64,000 nucleotides of DNA from Fasciola hepatica (Eukaryota; Platyhelminthes; Trematoda; Plagiorchiida; Fasciolidae), in the NCBI GenBank assembly GCA_948099385.1, contig CANUEZ040000107.1, positions 5,270,001 to 5,334,000 of the forward strand, written 5' to 3'. Below are positions 1 to 12,904 of the stretch, piece after piece. The notes beneath the pieces are model-generated. The model did no database searches, had not been told where the DNA came from, and saw only the letters and a program-made list of their open reading frames with translations. How positions within the stretch are numbered: position 1 is the first letter of the stretch; each line of letters starts with the position of its first letter. A program made the translations under genes and the position numbers.

Positions 1-394
1 CAAGGGTGGATTGTCCAAAGCCAGAGGAAAGGGCTTTTTGAGTGAGAGTGGAAAGCTGTTGGTGGGATACTGGGAGGTTGCTCAGTGATATTTCGCTGGG
101 ATCAGTCCAGGGACCTCAGCTTTTTCGTGATGTATATTGGCATCATGCAGACTGTTCGAAAAGTTGTTAGTTGTCTTTCGCAGACTACGTCAGTTTTGTG
201 GGAGGATTAAGTTAGGTCCCTGCTCGGCACGGTATAGTCAGGGCCCTTCAGTTGTCGGTGGCATGGGACCTTACTAGTTGCCTGAGGAAAAGTTAACGTC
301 TAATCAACGAAGGATAATCACAGCCCACCTGGCTTATGGGTCCACAGAAAAGTGGGAGGCATTAGCTCAGTCCATATAAGCCGGGGATCTATGG
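1..394. other. No gene seen; probably decayed CR1-like sequence
   Basis: I see no open frame or motif that I can defend here. The next block downstream is a plus-strand RT C-terminal remnant, so this stretch may be the eroded upstream part of that element. It contains no tRNA boxes and no simple repeat of note. Confidence 0.3.
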
Positions 395-745
395 TTGGCG
401 ATAAGCTCTGGCTTCAGGCCAAATCTCCAGCGTCAGAAATTAGCGGGGAAAGCACATACAGCTCAGCGGCAGCTAAGGTGGGTGACCTGCCTCGGTAAAC
501 CGCGGTTTTTGCCCATAATAAAAACCTTCGAGAGATCCCATCCAGGGAGCTGCGTCCAAGCTTGGGGGCCATACTTGAAGGGGACATCAAGGCACTTGAG
601 CAGTTACAGCGATGTTTCACGTGATGGTTCACAGAATATATGCTACAAACGAAGGCTGGACCAACTAGTGTTTTCTCCCTTGGAACGAAGAAGGGATGAT
701 CTCTTGGTGGCTTTCGTAATAACAAAAACATTCACAGGAGCATGA
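395..745 (+). pseudogene. CR1-like RT C-terminal (thumb) remnant
   Basis: The plus-strand frame of 116 codons ends in a segment resembling the region just after the palm of CR1-type reverse transcriptases. A piece reading HPGSCVQAWGPYLK corresponds to the family motif R-P-H-L-E-Y-x-x-Q-A-W-x-P. A later RRLDQLVFSPLERRRDD corresponds to the conserved R-L-x-x-L-x-L-F-S-L-x-x-R-R-x-R-G-D segment. Spacing is roughly right, but the sequence between is scrambled, suggesting indels. No catalytic residues remain. It is the only plus-strand CR1 piece in the first 8.5 kb, so it is a separate insertion or an inverted fragment. The match rests on two short motifs. Confidence 0.45.
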
Positions 746-2050
746 AGTCAGAGAGGATCCTTTTTGAGCTGCGAAGTAAGGACTCCCGTGGGGCGTGCAC
801 TGACAATCAGGAAGGGGTGGACTGAGATCTAAATCAGGATCAGTCGTCCGCAGTTACGTTGGGTAACGACTCTAAAAAGCTCCCAGAAGACGTGACAATT
901 ACGATCTCAGTGGTTGAGTTAAAAGGACACTGGATAAGTCGTACAGGACCTTTTTGGAGAAGAATGGCCAGGAGCCTGTACTAACAATATTGCTAGACAA
1001 CTTCAATTCATTTAAGTTCCTCGTGACGCTGTCCTCTACTACCGACAGCCATTTACCATGTTATTCTTATTATCGAGAAAATGACCATGAGGAGTGCTTG
1101 AATAACTGCAGTGAACCGGAAAGCCTTTGAGGAGAAGGAGGTGTGGAGGTCTAACCTGAACCTCCCCTGGTTATAGTCAAACACTGGAGATGACCCAGGT
1201 CAGATCAGGTCAGGTCACTTGACTTGCTGCCTTGGCAAAATGGATAAGTCCGGGCCTTCACTTCGCCGAGCTATCGATGAGTCCCACCTTTCTGCGACGG
1301 TGATTATTCCGGTATTGCTCGTGCGAGTTGACGATCCGTTTACATGTGGCAATAGAGCGGAGAAAAATCGGACTTGTCTTCGTCAGAAGTGACGGTTTCG
1401 TGACTCGCTTGCCCGGTCATAACCTCCATGTGCCCCTCCCAGCAGGTGGCATTTTTAACCTCAGGTAGCTAAAGAGATAGACTTAGTGGCTGTGGTAAAA
1501 ATTGAAGAGCAGCGGAAGAAGAAAAAGAACAACAAAGGTAGAACAACGAAAACGTTTCACTCATGGTCAAAGCCCGGTCGACAAGCGGCATACAAGGACC
1601 GAAAATAGGTGGCTGCTTACGGACAAAGCCCCACCGAAAGAAGCATTTTATTGGGAAAGAACTTAGAAGCAGTTGGGAGAGTTTTGTGACCAACAGCGGT
1701 CCAGGCTAGCTACGAACAGCGCTAAAGTTTGGGTGATCACTACACCCCCGGGAGCTGGTCCCAATGGGCCACCCCAAGGCTAGCGAAACAAAACGCAATA
1801 AAGCTACCACATGCTCGTTGTCCGGCCAGCTTCGGCTCATGCCTTCTAAGGCACGTGTTGCGGCTAAGCCTCGGAGGAAGGGGGCTTGGTTGCGATAGTC
1901 CTTTTAACTACTGTGAGACCTTGATGAGGCCCCCCCCCTCCGGCGTCTCCCTTCCTGTGGGAACGGTTTCAGCCATTCCAGTCTGGCCCGAAAGCCCATT
2001 CCTCAGGCTCACAATGAACCTTGTAAAAAGCCGCCCTACTTTTCTAGCTC
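746..2050. other. Gene-free stretch
   Basis: Only short frames with no recognisable motif occur here. Base composition is unremarkable. Decayed retroelement sequence is likely, given both flanks, but I cannot show it. Confidence 0.3.
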
Positions 2051-4240
2051 CTGCTTGTCACTTCAGATTGACGGCCGCCAACCTTGGACACAGCTTCCCA
2101 AGCGCAGTCGAACAATCATCTGATAGGTGAGCAACGGTACTGCAAGTTCCCAATTGGCATTGTGCTCAAGAAGCTCTTGCTGCTGCAGGGATACGTTGTA
2201 GGTCGGGCTTAACGGATTCGTGCATTTAAATCCAAGGCCCCCAGTCTGCCCCACCACCCGAACTGCGCGGTGGCCAGGCTCTTCTGTACATCTCTCTCTT
2301 CTTTATACATCCTCTGGTAGGATGTATTTTTACTTACCTGCGTCTGGAGTTAGGTCCCTCTTGTTATTACACTCTTGGAAATGTGACAGATCCCACCGTT
2401 TGCTTGAGTCCGGGGTTTTTCCATAAGTTTCAAGCCTTTGGCTAACAGGACGTCAAGGCTCTTAATCTCCTGGATTTCCATTTACGAAGACAAAAAATAG
2501 CCATGGTCAAAGCACTGACCTCTGTGGTACCCCAACATAGGCCTTGGCCAGATTCTATCTACCATTTGCCTTCCGAGCTTAGAACGACCTACTGCTCAGT
2601 CAGACCCTTATCCTTGCCATTACTCTGGGAGATGTGCTCTTGCTCCATAATTTGGATAGCTAAAATAAGTGACTTTCGGAGTCCAAAGCTTTCTGAAGTT
2701 CCAAATAGCCAATTTCTGCCAGCTGACCGCTATCTGAACGTGTCCCACCTCGTCCGAGTGGGGGGGGGGACAGGTTTTGACAGGCACAACCTGTTCTCTG
2801 TGAAACAGTGCTGTCTGTTGGACAGCAGACTATCTTGCCTAGATGAGCAGTAATCTTGCTCCTTAGGACATTCTCGAAGATCTTCGTCATAACCAGTAAG
2901 GTGATCACAGGCCTGTGATTCCGCACAGCATCCTTCGGTCCATCCTTATGAAAGGGGGACATCCTGGTTAGCCTTTCAGTCTAAAAAAAGTGTGGGAGTT
3001 TCCAGGGTCATTCATCACTGGGGTTGAGGGCCCACCATAATTGCTTCGAAAAGCTGAGTGATGTCAGGAAGCAGGGCACCTGATCCCTCTTTTCAACTGG
3101 ATCTTCACATTCCGAAGGCCTTCGCAAGTCGTCCAGAATATGTCAACAAGCCATCGGTATGTTTTGTTGCCTGATATGATTTACGAAGTACCCCCTGAGC
3201 CCGCCTAAGGTGCCCGCTGGGGGTGAGTTTTCGGTGCTTTCGCCGCACAATCGCTTGTTGTGGCAGGCTTTAACTACGCACCAGGCTGCAACTCTCAAGG
3301 CCAATTTGAAAAACACTCATTTTGGTACGCCTTTGAACACGGCTTTGCCGTAGTCTCTAGGGCCAGTTCACACCTCGTTGACAATTTACTGTATCCCAAG
3401 GGCCCAGGTACAGGCCTACCTCAAATGCAGCAGTTTTTCGTTGCGACTTGCCTGCCCTAACAAACCCCATGACCCCCCTTTTCGTTTTGGCGCTCGCCCT
3501 GCCTGGCGGTTCCCTCAGGGTGGCTTACTCTGTGTTATGATGTTGTACAGCCGAAAAACTCCCCAGTTGAGGCCACAACATTGTCCATCTTATCGTACCT
3601 GGGGTTTCATTCCAATCCCAGAACCTCACTGACCCTGGTTTGGACAGCAATTCCGTCGAAGTTCCGCCTTCTCTTTCTAGGGCGTAAGTTGACTTGGTCC
3701 TCACTGTGAACCAAAGGGTGTCATGGTTGCTGTCACTTAAGGAAGCTGTCACCTCCAAATTGTCCAAGCAGCCTGGGACTTTGGTCAAGACAACTTCTAG
3801 CTATCTGGGGTTTTTCTCGAATCACCACCTAGACAACTCCTGAACATGCTGTATCAGGGCTCGGTCGAGGTAGAGGCCTAGCAGTGGGGCTGAAAATACA
3901 CTCCCCGGAGCCCACAGGGATTCGGAGCCTGTCTAGATGCAGTTTATATCCCCGGTTATCACCACCCTTCCAGACCCGGAGGTCTGTTTCTGCAAATATT
4001 CTAGGAGCCAGGCGTCCTCACATCTTCCAACTGATGAGCTCCTGTAGATGCATACAACCCTTAGACAATCAACCCTAAGAATAATCTTACACAAAACTGA
4101 TTGAACATTGCCTGATAAAGAGGTTTCACCTTCTAGTTGCTCTTGCCTTGGCGTATTGAGAAGAAACACTCCTCCTCCCTCTCCCCCATTTTCCCAGTTC
4201 ACCTGATTAACGCGGAGGTCCCGACGTGCCATCGGGGCTA
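2050..4240 (-). pseudogene. Decayed CR1-like non-LTR retrotransposon (EN + RT pieces)
   Basis: Read on the minus strand, three pieces occur in the order expected of a CR1 ORF2. An endonuclease piece near 4232-3933 contains RVVCIYRS and GRVVITGDINC, matching the family's Y-R-P/S and G-D-F-N motifs with F changed to I. An RT fingers/palm piece at 2962-2660 contains NHRPVITL, a skeleton of Q-H-G-F-x-x-x-R-S-C, and LELQKALDSESHLF in place of L-D-x-x-K-A-F-D-S-V-x-H. A thumb piece at 2257-2063 ends RLRLGSCVQGWRPSI. Frames change between pieces and many stops intervene, so this is an old dead copy. The catalytic FADD box is not seen. Confidence 0.5.
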
Positions 4241-5229
4241 CTTTATTCAGACCCAGATGAATTGAACTGCCTCTCTTTAGCTGAGGTCATTCCAACTTAG
4301 TTCCGCTTGCACAGGACCGGTTTGTGGTGGAGTCATTCGAGCCCTCAGGTTTATTTCGACAGTGTGCACTGGATTCGGCACACGCCACCTCCCCTCCGTC
4401 TACTTTGGTAGAATTTCCCTCCGATCCGGTCCTGCCAATGGAGGAAGGAATGGAGGCATCTCCTCACCTTCCAGGTGAGAAACGACTCTTATTTGGACTT
4501 TCTCTCATGAACGTGAAATCTTGCTTTGGCCTGCGGGACCCCTGGCCCAATTTCGCTCCAGGTGTTCGCCTTCGGCTCTGAGACCTTGCCCCCAGGAACG
4601 TCCCCTCCTCCTTCTTACCGCCTGGCATTTTTTGAAAGGTTCTGTATCATTCATGCTTACCAGCTATTCGGTCAGCCGGCTCCAAAATCCAGCTTCAATG
4701 TTGCGGAGAAGTTGGCCCTTAACTTTTATCTTGAGTGGGCTTTCTGTACTTTTATGCAGTTTCTTTCTACTCCTCCGTCAGGAGCCATCAAACCAACATC
4801 CACGGCTTTTATTCCTGTTATACCACCCACAATGAAAAAGAATTCTTCGAGGTCCCCTCTAATTTCCCCCGTTTGTGGAGGAGGATGCTTCATATCCAGC
4901 AGCCTCTGGCTGTTGGTCTCTCCTTGCTGATCCTTCGCCATCTTAGTGTCTGACTGCTTGACTTTACCGAAATAGGCCGCATTTTCTTCCAGGAAACGTA
5001 CCCTAGCCCCTACAAAGCATTCTAAGGGAGGCCTCGTTGTTACTTTGTACAAGGGCAAGAACTCATCTACTTTTTTGGGGGAACTCTTAGGTTATACCAA
5101 GAGGGCTCCCCGAGGGCTGCTTAGGCTGCCAGCTTCCTCCGCCATGCTCATTTGAAATCTGCTTTCATGATGACTCCCAACCCAGTCATCTGCTGTAAAG
5201 CCTCAGTCGTGAACGGTCTATCTTTCCAC
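4241..5229. other. Gene-free stretch with a Ser/Pro/Phe-rich shadow frame
   Basis: A plus frame (4526-4930) and a minus frame (4726-5058) overlap each other. Neither shows a motif I recognise. Given the flanks this is probably decayed CR1-like sequence. Confidence 0.25.
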
Positions 5230-5560
5230 GTCACGGATGAACCGACTGATGCAGTGGCACGTAGACGACCTTTACATTCGTCTTACTGCATATCCCATGT
5301 TTGACCATTTTCACGCCTTTGTAATACCTCCACCTGGTAACTCCCGCCTGCCCGATTCGACAACCTCGAGACCATCTGCAAATATGAAACACGGGAGCTG
5401 TAATGCTTCGGCAAAAGGGCTGATAAAGAAAAGGATTGGGAGCGGTTCCCAAACTTATTCCTAAAGGACAAAGTTTGACTCTCAGGCCGACTAAGATTCT
5501 GCGTGGCCAAACATGGCACAAAACGTACTGTTAGTCTAAAAGTCAGCAATTCAGCTGTGT
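5230..5560 (-). pseudogene. CR1-like RT palm fragment
   Basis: The minus strand encodes a degenerate palm. GISLGTAPNPFLYQPF stands where the family has G-S-V-L-G-P-L-L-F-L-x-Y-x-N-D-L, and a shifted frame gives FADGLEVVES at about 5340-5380, where active elements have F-A-D-D-L-K-x-V. The second catalytic aspartate is glycine, so it could not polymerise. The two motifs lie at the expected spacing but in different frames, meaning an indel lies between them. It is either part of the element at 6480-7440 or an independent copy; I cannot decide. Confidence 0.45.
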
Positions 5561-6479
5561 AGCTGTCAGTCTACCCCATGGTTCTTACTGCTCCCCAGCA
5601 GCAGAAGGTGATTTAGTAAGCCGGAGGCTCTGTTGAAGTGTGGATAGCGGACCTCCTTTGATTCCCCTTCATCCACTTGTATTGTGACCTTGCCCAAAGG
5701 CCCCAGTGGGTCCGGGAGACCTTGTCTACCCTTTGTAAACCTATCCCGCGCTTTGCTTGATGACTTGCGTTCTGCTAAATGCTTACATGGGTGTCATATT
5801 AACAGCAGTATGTCAGACTAGGAGCTTCCAAGTTTACTAAAAAAACGATGAGCCATGTGGTGCTAAACGACAAAATGTAATACCTCAAACACGGCACTTT
5901 CCTTGGAAAGTTCATGGGGCGACACTTCGGTTATCGTAGGTAACCTTCTCAAGGCGCGCTTTCGCAAGGCTCCCATAATTTGATTGTTCTACACCGGGCG
6001 GGCAATGATCCTTGTCAGTCACGGTTCCTGTTAAGTTTATCTATCGAATTCCCACTAAAATAAGAGGGAAATGCTAAAACCCCGTCGCACATCGACTACG
6101 AGGAACATTATACCCCGTGACCTTCCGCTGGGGCATTACGCGACAGAAAGCACCAACTACAACACACCTCAGAAGGACCATGTTGGTGTCATCTATTCGT
6201 TCACTGAACGTCATCAAAGCCCAGTACAATAGATGTTCTCATTCCAACTGCTGTCTAGGCTACAGTGGGAGACTGGGCGATCTACGGATCCATCATCATA
6301 CTGGGCCGACCGTTGCAATTGTTCACCATCCTGCTGCTGAAATAAGCAGCCCGGTTGTCAACCTGGTTCAAAATTTTGTCCGATTCCACTCTTGTCCCCT
6401 TGTTCGATTGTATAAAACGGATTGCAAAACACCGTCTGGCCTAAGACCAGTGAAGGACCTGAATAACTTGAACGTTTCC
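5561..6479. other. Gene-free stretch
   Basis: A 124-codon plus frame (6117-6491) has no recognisable motif and probably lies antisense to decayed RT sequence. Nothing else is visible. Confidence 0.25.
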
Positions 6480-7440
6480 ATGGGATCATGAAGTCTCCGT
6501 TTTTACGGCCAGGAAAGTTCGGACTCTTTGGGTCTCTGTTGGTATGTCTCACCGCCCTGCCCTGCGAAAATTTGCGTAGCAAGATGCTGGATTGTCTCCA
6601 AGCAGGCAGTGCCTTTTTGCAGAAGATGTAGCCTGCAAGCTACACTCCAAGCGAGGCCATACAGTGGACATGTGAGTTGGTACAGATATTTGCCACTTCA
6701 AGCTTGACGATGCTGATCGCAGTCTGGGTGGCTCGCCGCGAGCCTTTTGTGCAGCAGTACTGCACGGTACTGGCTACTTAAAACGAATTCGCAGGATGAC
6801 CCCGAGGATTTAACCTCACTAACTTCTGTGATGAATGGAACCCGGTTGTGGACGACAGTTAGGAATTCTTTGACCTTGGCAACAAATGGCTCTTTCTGGC
6901 TTTCAGCGGCAAGTCGCACTTGTATGCCTAGTCCAGAACGTGTCCTATATCCATGCCTAATTCGACCCTGCCCTCAGATCCAAAAATCTTCAGTTGATTT
7001 GAATGAAGGGCGGATGCCGGGTCGTTAGTGAACAACAATAATAGCATCGGGCCTAGGATGGATACCTGAGGCATACCACTGGGTACGTATGTCTCACTAG
7101 AGCATCCATCTCCAACCTTAGGGTAGAAAGTCCTGCAAAAAACAAAGTACGTCAGACACCCGCTTACTGGCTCACCTGTATCGGAGGTTTCCATCTTGTA
7201 CAGCATAAGACGATGAATAACGGAGTCGAACTCCTTACTAAGGTCGAGGTACCATACCTAAACTTGCTTGCCTTCGTCCAGTCGTCGAGTTAATTCATAT
7301 AAGAAGCACAGGAGATTGGTCAGACAAGACCTATTTTCAGGAATCCATTCTGGGCTAGACCTGGCGCGGAGTGCACCAGGGAATGCTGAGAGAAGCGGGC
7401 GCGGATGGCCGTCCAAGGAACTTCACAAGGAATTCTATTT
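6480..7440 (-). pseudogene. CR1-like reverse transcriptase, degenerate
   Basis: This is the clearest of the decayed CR1 pieces at the left end. On the minus strand near 7400-7215 one reads N-R-S-C-L-T-N-L-L, then YLDLSKEFDSV across a stop. At 7206-6928 it has SSETYVPSGMPQVSILGPML, the palm motif V-P-S-G-V-P-Q-G-S-I-L-G-P, with FTNDPASALHS after it. The place of the FADD box is deleted or shifted. A thumb piece at about 6610-6520 reads LETIQHLATQIFAG. Stops and frameshifts are frequent, so it encodes no protein today. An endonuclease would lie upstream at 7.5-8.5 kb, but I could not read one. Confidence 0.55.
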
Positions 7441-8570
7441 ATGTCTACTGGCCGCGGTTACTCATAGCTGACGTGGGTCCTGTTTTGCAAATTGCTCCCA
7501 CTGCCGCACTTTCCCAGCCCTTACGGACTCTTGCCCTGGTTCAACGTAGACCCGTGCAGCTTACACACCGAAAAAGTCATTCTATCCACCATCGGCTTGA
7601 AGGTAACTAAGTGGATGCCATCAAGATCGGCTGATCTATAGCAATTTAAATTCCGATGATTCATGTGCACAACAACCTTTGGAAGATTTAGTTAACCTAA
7701 ATCCGGCGAAGAATGTGCCGGCTTCAAACTGCCCAGTACCCCGCTATCTACCCTGTATAGACAGCCAGCTTATTCACCTGGGGTATCTTCTCTTCTTTGA
7801 CCATCAGCGGTGATGCTTTTGTCCTTAGTGGATAGTGGACCCATCCCACCGTCTTTTGAGCCCTTTGGCTCTACCACTGTGGGAATTCTTTTGGCTGCCT
7901 TTTGCTCATGTGGTCATCCCGAGCCCGTATTCTCGGTTCATTCAACCTCATATTCGGGGAATTGGCCACAGTCCTCCTGGTAGTTCAATTTCTTGCACCA
8001 GCGATATATCTGGTATCCGAGCGCTTCGAAGCTTTAAAGATTAACCCCTCTTCCTAATGGTGCCTGGGAATGGAAGGATAAGGAATTTCAGGTTATACCT
8101 ACGACAGTTCTCCACCCCGACTTAAACCCATGATCAACCTGTTATTTATCAACTCTGCTTGACCAATCCTCCCATGGAAATGAGGACAGAGGGAAGAAAA
8201 TAGGAGAGGGAAAGAAGCTGGACGCAGTGCTTGATTTGAAACTCCCACGAAACTAGCCCTCGGAGCCCCACCCAGCCGGCTTCTAAGGTCATCTACGAAA
8301 ACACGAAAATTATAGTGTATTTGAAGGATTTATTACAGCCGAGCTTTACAACGGCCCTGTACATAGGTGCAAGTACCTTTGGTCCCGCAAAACTCTCCGT
8401 GCACTTCATTTGGTATAGCTAGTGCGAGGCTTATCCAAGGCGCTCTCACAGGGCTTAGCCGGTTTAAAGTCCGCTTTAATTACCAATCCCAGAAGCCTAT
8501 GCCCCACTGCCTGGGCAAGCTTCTTCCGGTTTCCTGGTCGGACCATACGGAGACTGGGCCTTGAATCTCT
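7441..8570. other. Gene-free stretch, probably decayed CR1 5' part
   Basis: Short frames only. The position suggests the eroded endonuclease region of the minus-strand CR1 piece at 6480-7440, but I see no G-D-F-N or G-S-D-H motif. The right border coincides with the proposed 3' end of the family A element. Confidence 0.3.
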
Positions 8571-9608
8571 TACAATAATAATGGCGAATTTCTGTACCGT
8601 GGTCGAGAGGCACGCATGTTAGCATGATCAGAACTTACAATATTACTGAATGAGGTGGAAAATTCACAAATTTCAAAGAGAGATTCGGACATCACAGCAA
8701 CAATGGAATAGGGCTGAGGAGAGTTTAAATGAATCAAAGCGACCAAAAAACACACGGTGAATACGAATTTATTTCGAGTCAACTACGGCAATAGTAATGA
8801 ATCTGCCGGATGTGGGAATGTTCAGACGGACATTGTCTTAGGACGCAGGAAATACAATATTCACAAGAATGATGCAAGAAAATGGTGGTAATGCATATTC
8901 ACGTTCACTTAAAAAGGTAATTTTCTTTGAGACAAAGGAGGCAGGGAAGAATTTCATGAAGATTGGCGGAGGAATACTAATTTTCATAGATTTTTTGGAA
9001 TTAAAAGGAATAGTACCCCCCGAAAAGATGAGACAATTTCCATGAGAAGTAGTGTGTGTCATCTGGTGTCGGCAGTTTGCACGTGATGGAAAATGAATGA
9101 AGTTCCAGGAAGGAATAATCAGCAATCGGAATGCCGTGTCCACGAGGAACAAAATAAGGCAAGACCAGGGTGAAAATGTTTGCGATGGACCATGCTATGC
9201 TGGTAAATTGGCGAATACATCATTTTGTTGAGTTTCTTGTGGATTTTCTGTGTCCGTGTTGGGCTTTTTGGGCAAGGGTTGGCTGCGATTTTTGTTCACT
9301 GTTTCTTCAGGGAAAGAGGAGGACATCGCCGAATCCGGACCGATCACTATTTAATCAGGAGTCCTCGCACGGTAGCTTCGACATCGGGAGGGTCTTGTAG
9401 TGAAAATTCTTCAGAAAGCCTCAGAGGGGCATATACAGCAATACCAGGACTTCTTGTGGGCGAAACCCGGTGGCTAGATCGTATTCGCGGCGGCCAGCCC
9501 TTGGTGCGGTTATAGAGGGGCAGAGAAAAAGATGAGATGTCTTCGCGATATATTACAGCCAGGCTTCGTGATGGCCGGGTGGTTCGGAAATTGAAAAAGG
9601 GAGGAACG

Positions 9609-9631
9609 CAGTCTGGGAGATGTTCCGGCTG
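9609..9631 (-). repeat. Bulged hairpin motif, copy 1
   Basis: The plus strand reads CAG-T-CTGG, a short loop, then CCGGCTG. The arms pair with a single unpaired T and one G-T wobble. It shares its context (GCAGTCTGG, then GCTG) with three other copies. Confidence 0.5.
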
Positions 9632-9865
9632 AGGGTTAGCGTGAGCAAAATATCAGATAAGAGTGCGGATGTTGGGAATGAGGCACAATGGTCTTAGTGA
9701 AATGAGGAGTCGTTGGTATTGTGATTCGGTGTTCGTGAGGGCTAACTGGGTTTACACTACCAGGCAAAGTTATTGATTACCGATTCGGCCGTTCACCGGG
9801 AAGTCTTATCTTTAGGAGTTAATAAAGCCGTGGAGGTGCATTTGGACTAAGGTCTGAGGGCTACG

Positions 9866-10065
9866 TGAGAAAGCAGCTGGGCAACACGAAGGACCTTGAA
9901 TGGCAAGTTTGCATAATAGGTCCAGGGGATAGATGACAAACCCCACAGTGGTGTTTTACAGGTCACAAGGAAGCAGCTGGGACACACTAAGAATCCAAAT
10001 GGCAAGTTTATATGATAGATCCAGAGGATTTATGACAAGTCCTATCACGGGGTATCTACAGGTCT
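9866..10065. repeat. 100-bp imperfect tandem duplication
   Basis: Two adjacent units, each starting near AAGCAGCTGG (9871 and 9971) and ending near ACAGGTC, lie exactly 100 bases apart. Shared blocks include TGGCAAGTTT, ATAGRTCCAG and TATGACAA-like segments. They differ at roughly a quarter of positions, so the duplication is old. Confidence 0.8.
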
Positions 10066-11369
10066 AATACTGCAGGTTGCTGTTAAGTAAGGCTGTAAAC
10101 TGGAGGGTGGGCTGGATTATAGGACATGTGAGACGTCGCTTTCTTACGAAAGGGAGGAAAAGCAGACAAGTGGGCGAAAAATACGGGCGCTTTTCTCGAC
10201 GTTTTTATGTGTATGTTTATATATACAGTAATATCTACATGGATATAATTAGCTCTTTGATGAGACGTGTCTGTCGTCTGATGTATCGACTTGTTGTCCA
10301 GAGCCACGGTGGTTTTTGTAGTTGACGTCAACAAACATGCCAGGCGTGCATGGGAGGGTACGAGGTGATTGAAAATTAGAGCGAGGGATGGGTAAGCATA
10401 TGTGGAGAGAAGAGTTCGCTATCACCCCCGAGTCAGTCTCGTGCGTAGGAACCGAAAGCATGTCAAGCGGACAAGGGCGGTGTGGGGTTTTCCCTTTCGC
10501 GGGGTCAGGTGTAAGCTGATGGGAGACACCCATGAGTGGAGTTTGTCCACTTCCTTCACAGCCCGTTATTAATGGTATATATAGATCAAATAGATCCCAC
10601 TAGGTCTTCTGTCTAACAGAGGGGTGGTTGAGCCCATATAGGAACTTTCCATAGCCCCTCTGCTCGACTGTAATTTTCCGCGTGTCATTTTTTTGCAAAT
10701 GCTGTGGGTGGTCTGCTTCCCCCACATCCGGACGCAGCTACGGTAAAGGTGCCGTTAACATCAGGGGTTTTGCTAGTATGCGCTGAGAAAATACGGAGTG
10801 GAGCTAAGCAAACACATGAAGTAGGGCAAAGAGTGTTGTAATGCATGCGCCTGCATATATGTTTCAGTCTCGTACAGCGCCAGACCGTGCCTAAAACTGC
10901 CAGAGGCCGTTCTGGTGTGGTTAAGTTAGGCTGCTTCATTAAATGTTATTGCGCATATGGAGAGAGGATATCAGTCTAAGTTAGTGATGGATTCATAAAT
11001 CCTAGCGAAACAGACTACCATTCACATCGAGCAATATAAAGGGAGGAAATTGAGGCCACCATGTAGCTGTTGGAAGGTGGATGTATGGGATGAAAGATTT
11101 TCAACCGGGATGATTAAGGAAAGCGAATTACTGCCGGGCATGGAAGCTGAGAGGAGCGGAAGCCAGAATAAATAAAAGAAGAGTTGAAGGATCAATGGGT
11201 GAAGTAGCGGGTGGTGGGAATTAATGTCCCAGGATCCAGCATCACTGAACCATTTGGTGCTAGGAGAAAACATCAATGGCCAACAACCTTCAGCTAGAGG
11301 AAAGTTGTTTTACATGGCTGCCCTAGTGCTATATAGTGAGGGAGGCAGTAATTGTTTAGACATAGTTGT

Positions 11370-11764
11370 GAAGACCGACTAGTGAATTAGATAAGGCAGG
11401 GTCGCATTGAAGTTAGGTGATAGTTGGCGAACGTGGGTGAGTAGCAGAAACCGGCAGGCATCTAGCTAGTTACTGTTGTAAACGACAAAAACTGTATCCT
11501 GCTGCAATGTGGGTTATGTGCGGTATACGTAAAAAGGTGATAATAAATGGTAAGCCTAGCGTCTGTCTTTAGGCAGGAAATGGTAGGTTTTGGATATGGT
11601 GCCATGATCCTAGTAGTGGAACCTGTTTTCGAAGGCCAGCTCGACGAATAACAGAGAGCGGGAGGGGAGACGGGAGCTACGGTTCTAAAGTTCGATGCCT
11701 TCTCCATAGGCTCGATCCTCAGATACGCTGGCGTTAGTCAAAGATAATATATGGCTAACGGTAT
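11370..11764 (-). mobile_element. 5'-truncated family A-related CR1 3' end (nested copy)
   Basis: About 395 bp nearly identical to 19361-19754, differing at only a handful of bases. On the minus strand it begins inside the ORF2 C-terminus (ILSLTNASVSEDRAYGEGIEL, then stop) and continues through about 315 bp of 3' sequence to a sense end reading TAGTCGGTCTTC. The 5' end is cut off and followed by a GTATA microsatellite. A short, 5'-truncated, same-strand piece is the usual product of incomplete target-primed reverse transcription. It lacks the (ATT)n tail of the other copies. High identity to the second copy suggests a fairly recent insertion. Confidence 0.75.
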
Positions 11765-11800
11765 AGTATAGTATAGTATAGTATAGTATAGTATAGTATA
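11761..11800. repeat. (GTATA)8 microsatellite
   Basis: Eight tandem GTATA units, perfect, lying at the truncated 5' edge of the nested CR1 copy. The shared GGTA at the junction suggests that the repeat grew from the insertion border. Confidence 0.9.
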
Positions 11801-12881
11801 TTTCTTGACCGTGGTCAATACACATGCGCAAGGCAAGATCAGAGTGTACAGCAGTACATGTCATTGTGAGGTATTCACAAATTCTAAATTCATAAATCAC
11901 ACAGCAACCGAAATACGCCCGTAAAGTCATGTAGTGTTTGAGTGAACAAAAGTGGTAATGGTTGAGGCGGGAATTCCGAATCGGTTTCGAAATCGCTGGG
12001 AGCGGTGTGGATAACTGGGCAGTAGTGGGATTGCTAATGTAAGCGACAATTGGACGGTCACTAACGAGTAATCGGGCGGAGGAGATGCCAAAGAACATTG
12101 TTAGAAGTAAAGCAAGCGCGGGGCTTTCAACGTGCAGTCAGAGATACCAGCGGAATATTGGACACTGATCCAGCATTGGGTAACTAATTGTGGGGGAAGC
12201 ATGTGAAATAAAGGCAAGTGAGTCAAAAGTTATAATAAAACGGACCTTTTGTGCAGGTGGTTACATTGTCATATGGAAATTCAAATGAAGGCGAAAAGCT
12301 TTGCAGGGACTTCAGTGAACTTTTGAAGAGCATGAATGGTGTATGGACGTATAACGGACTTTTAAGGAAAAGCCGTTAATGAAACGGATTAGTGGAGACA
12401 AACGTCAATGGTTCGGCTAGGCAGAAGTTGGAAGAGTGGAAATTTTTTTTGTATGTGATAGAAAATTGTTACCCAAATTATGGTTGTCTGCAGATGGCTG
12501 GTATTCTGTTCCGTAAAGACCTTGGTTTCAGGTGGTGGCAGGTAGAATGTTGAGGGAAGCAGGTAAAAAAGGGCTGGGTTCCGGTCGTTGGTTTCATACT
12601 GCAACGCGGGAAGAATTGAACTGTTGGGTTGGATTATTTGGGAATAGACGTTGAGCGGATGTGTTGATGGTTGGTGACAGGAATCATCTCTGCGATCCGG
12701 TGAGACTTTAATGAGGTTTTGTTAATCCGTGTACGGTGCCCCGTGTAACGTCAGCAGGCGAGAGTATAGGTTTGAACCATTGATCAAATCGTCCAGTCCT
12801 TACGGTAATCCGGAATAAACGTCGATTTGGCCGATGGCTTACCAAGTAACCAATGCAATCTGGAAGAGATCAGGAGTGCGG

Positions 12882-12904
12882 CAGTCTGGAGAGTGTTCCA
12901 GCTG
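12882..12904 (-). repeat. Bulged hairpin motif, copy 2
   Basis: The plus strand reads CAG-T-CTGG, loop AGAGTGTT, then CCAGCTG. The seven-base arms pair perfectly around one bulged T. The flanks GTGCGG and TGGG resemble copies 1 and 4. Confidence 0.55.
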
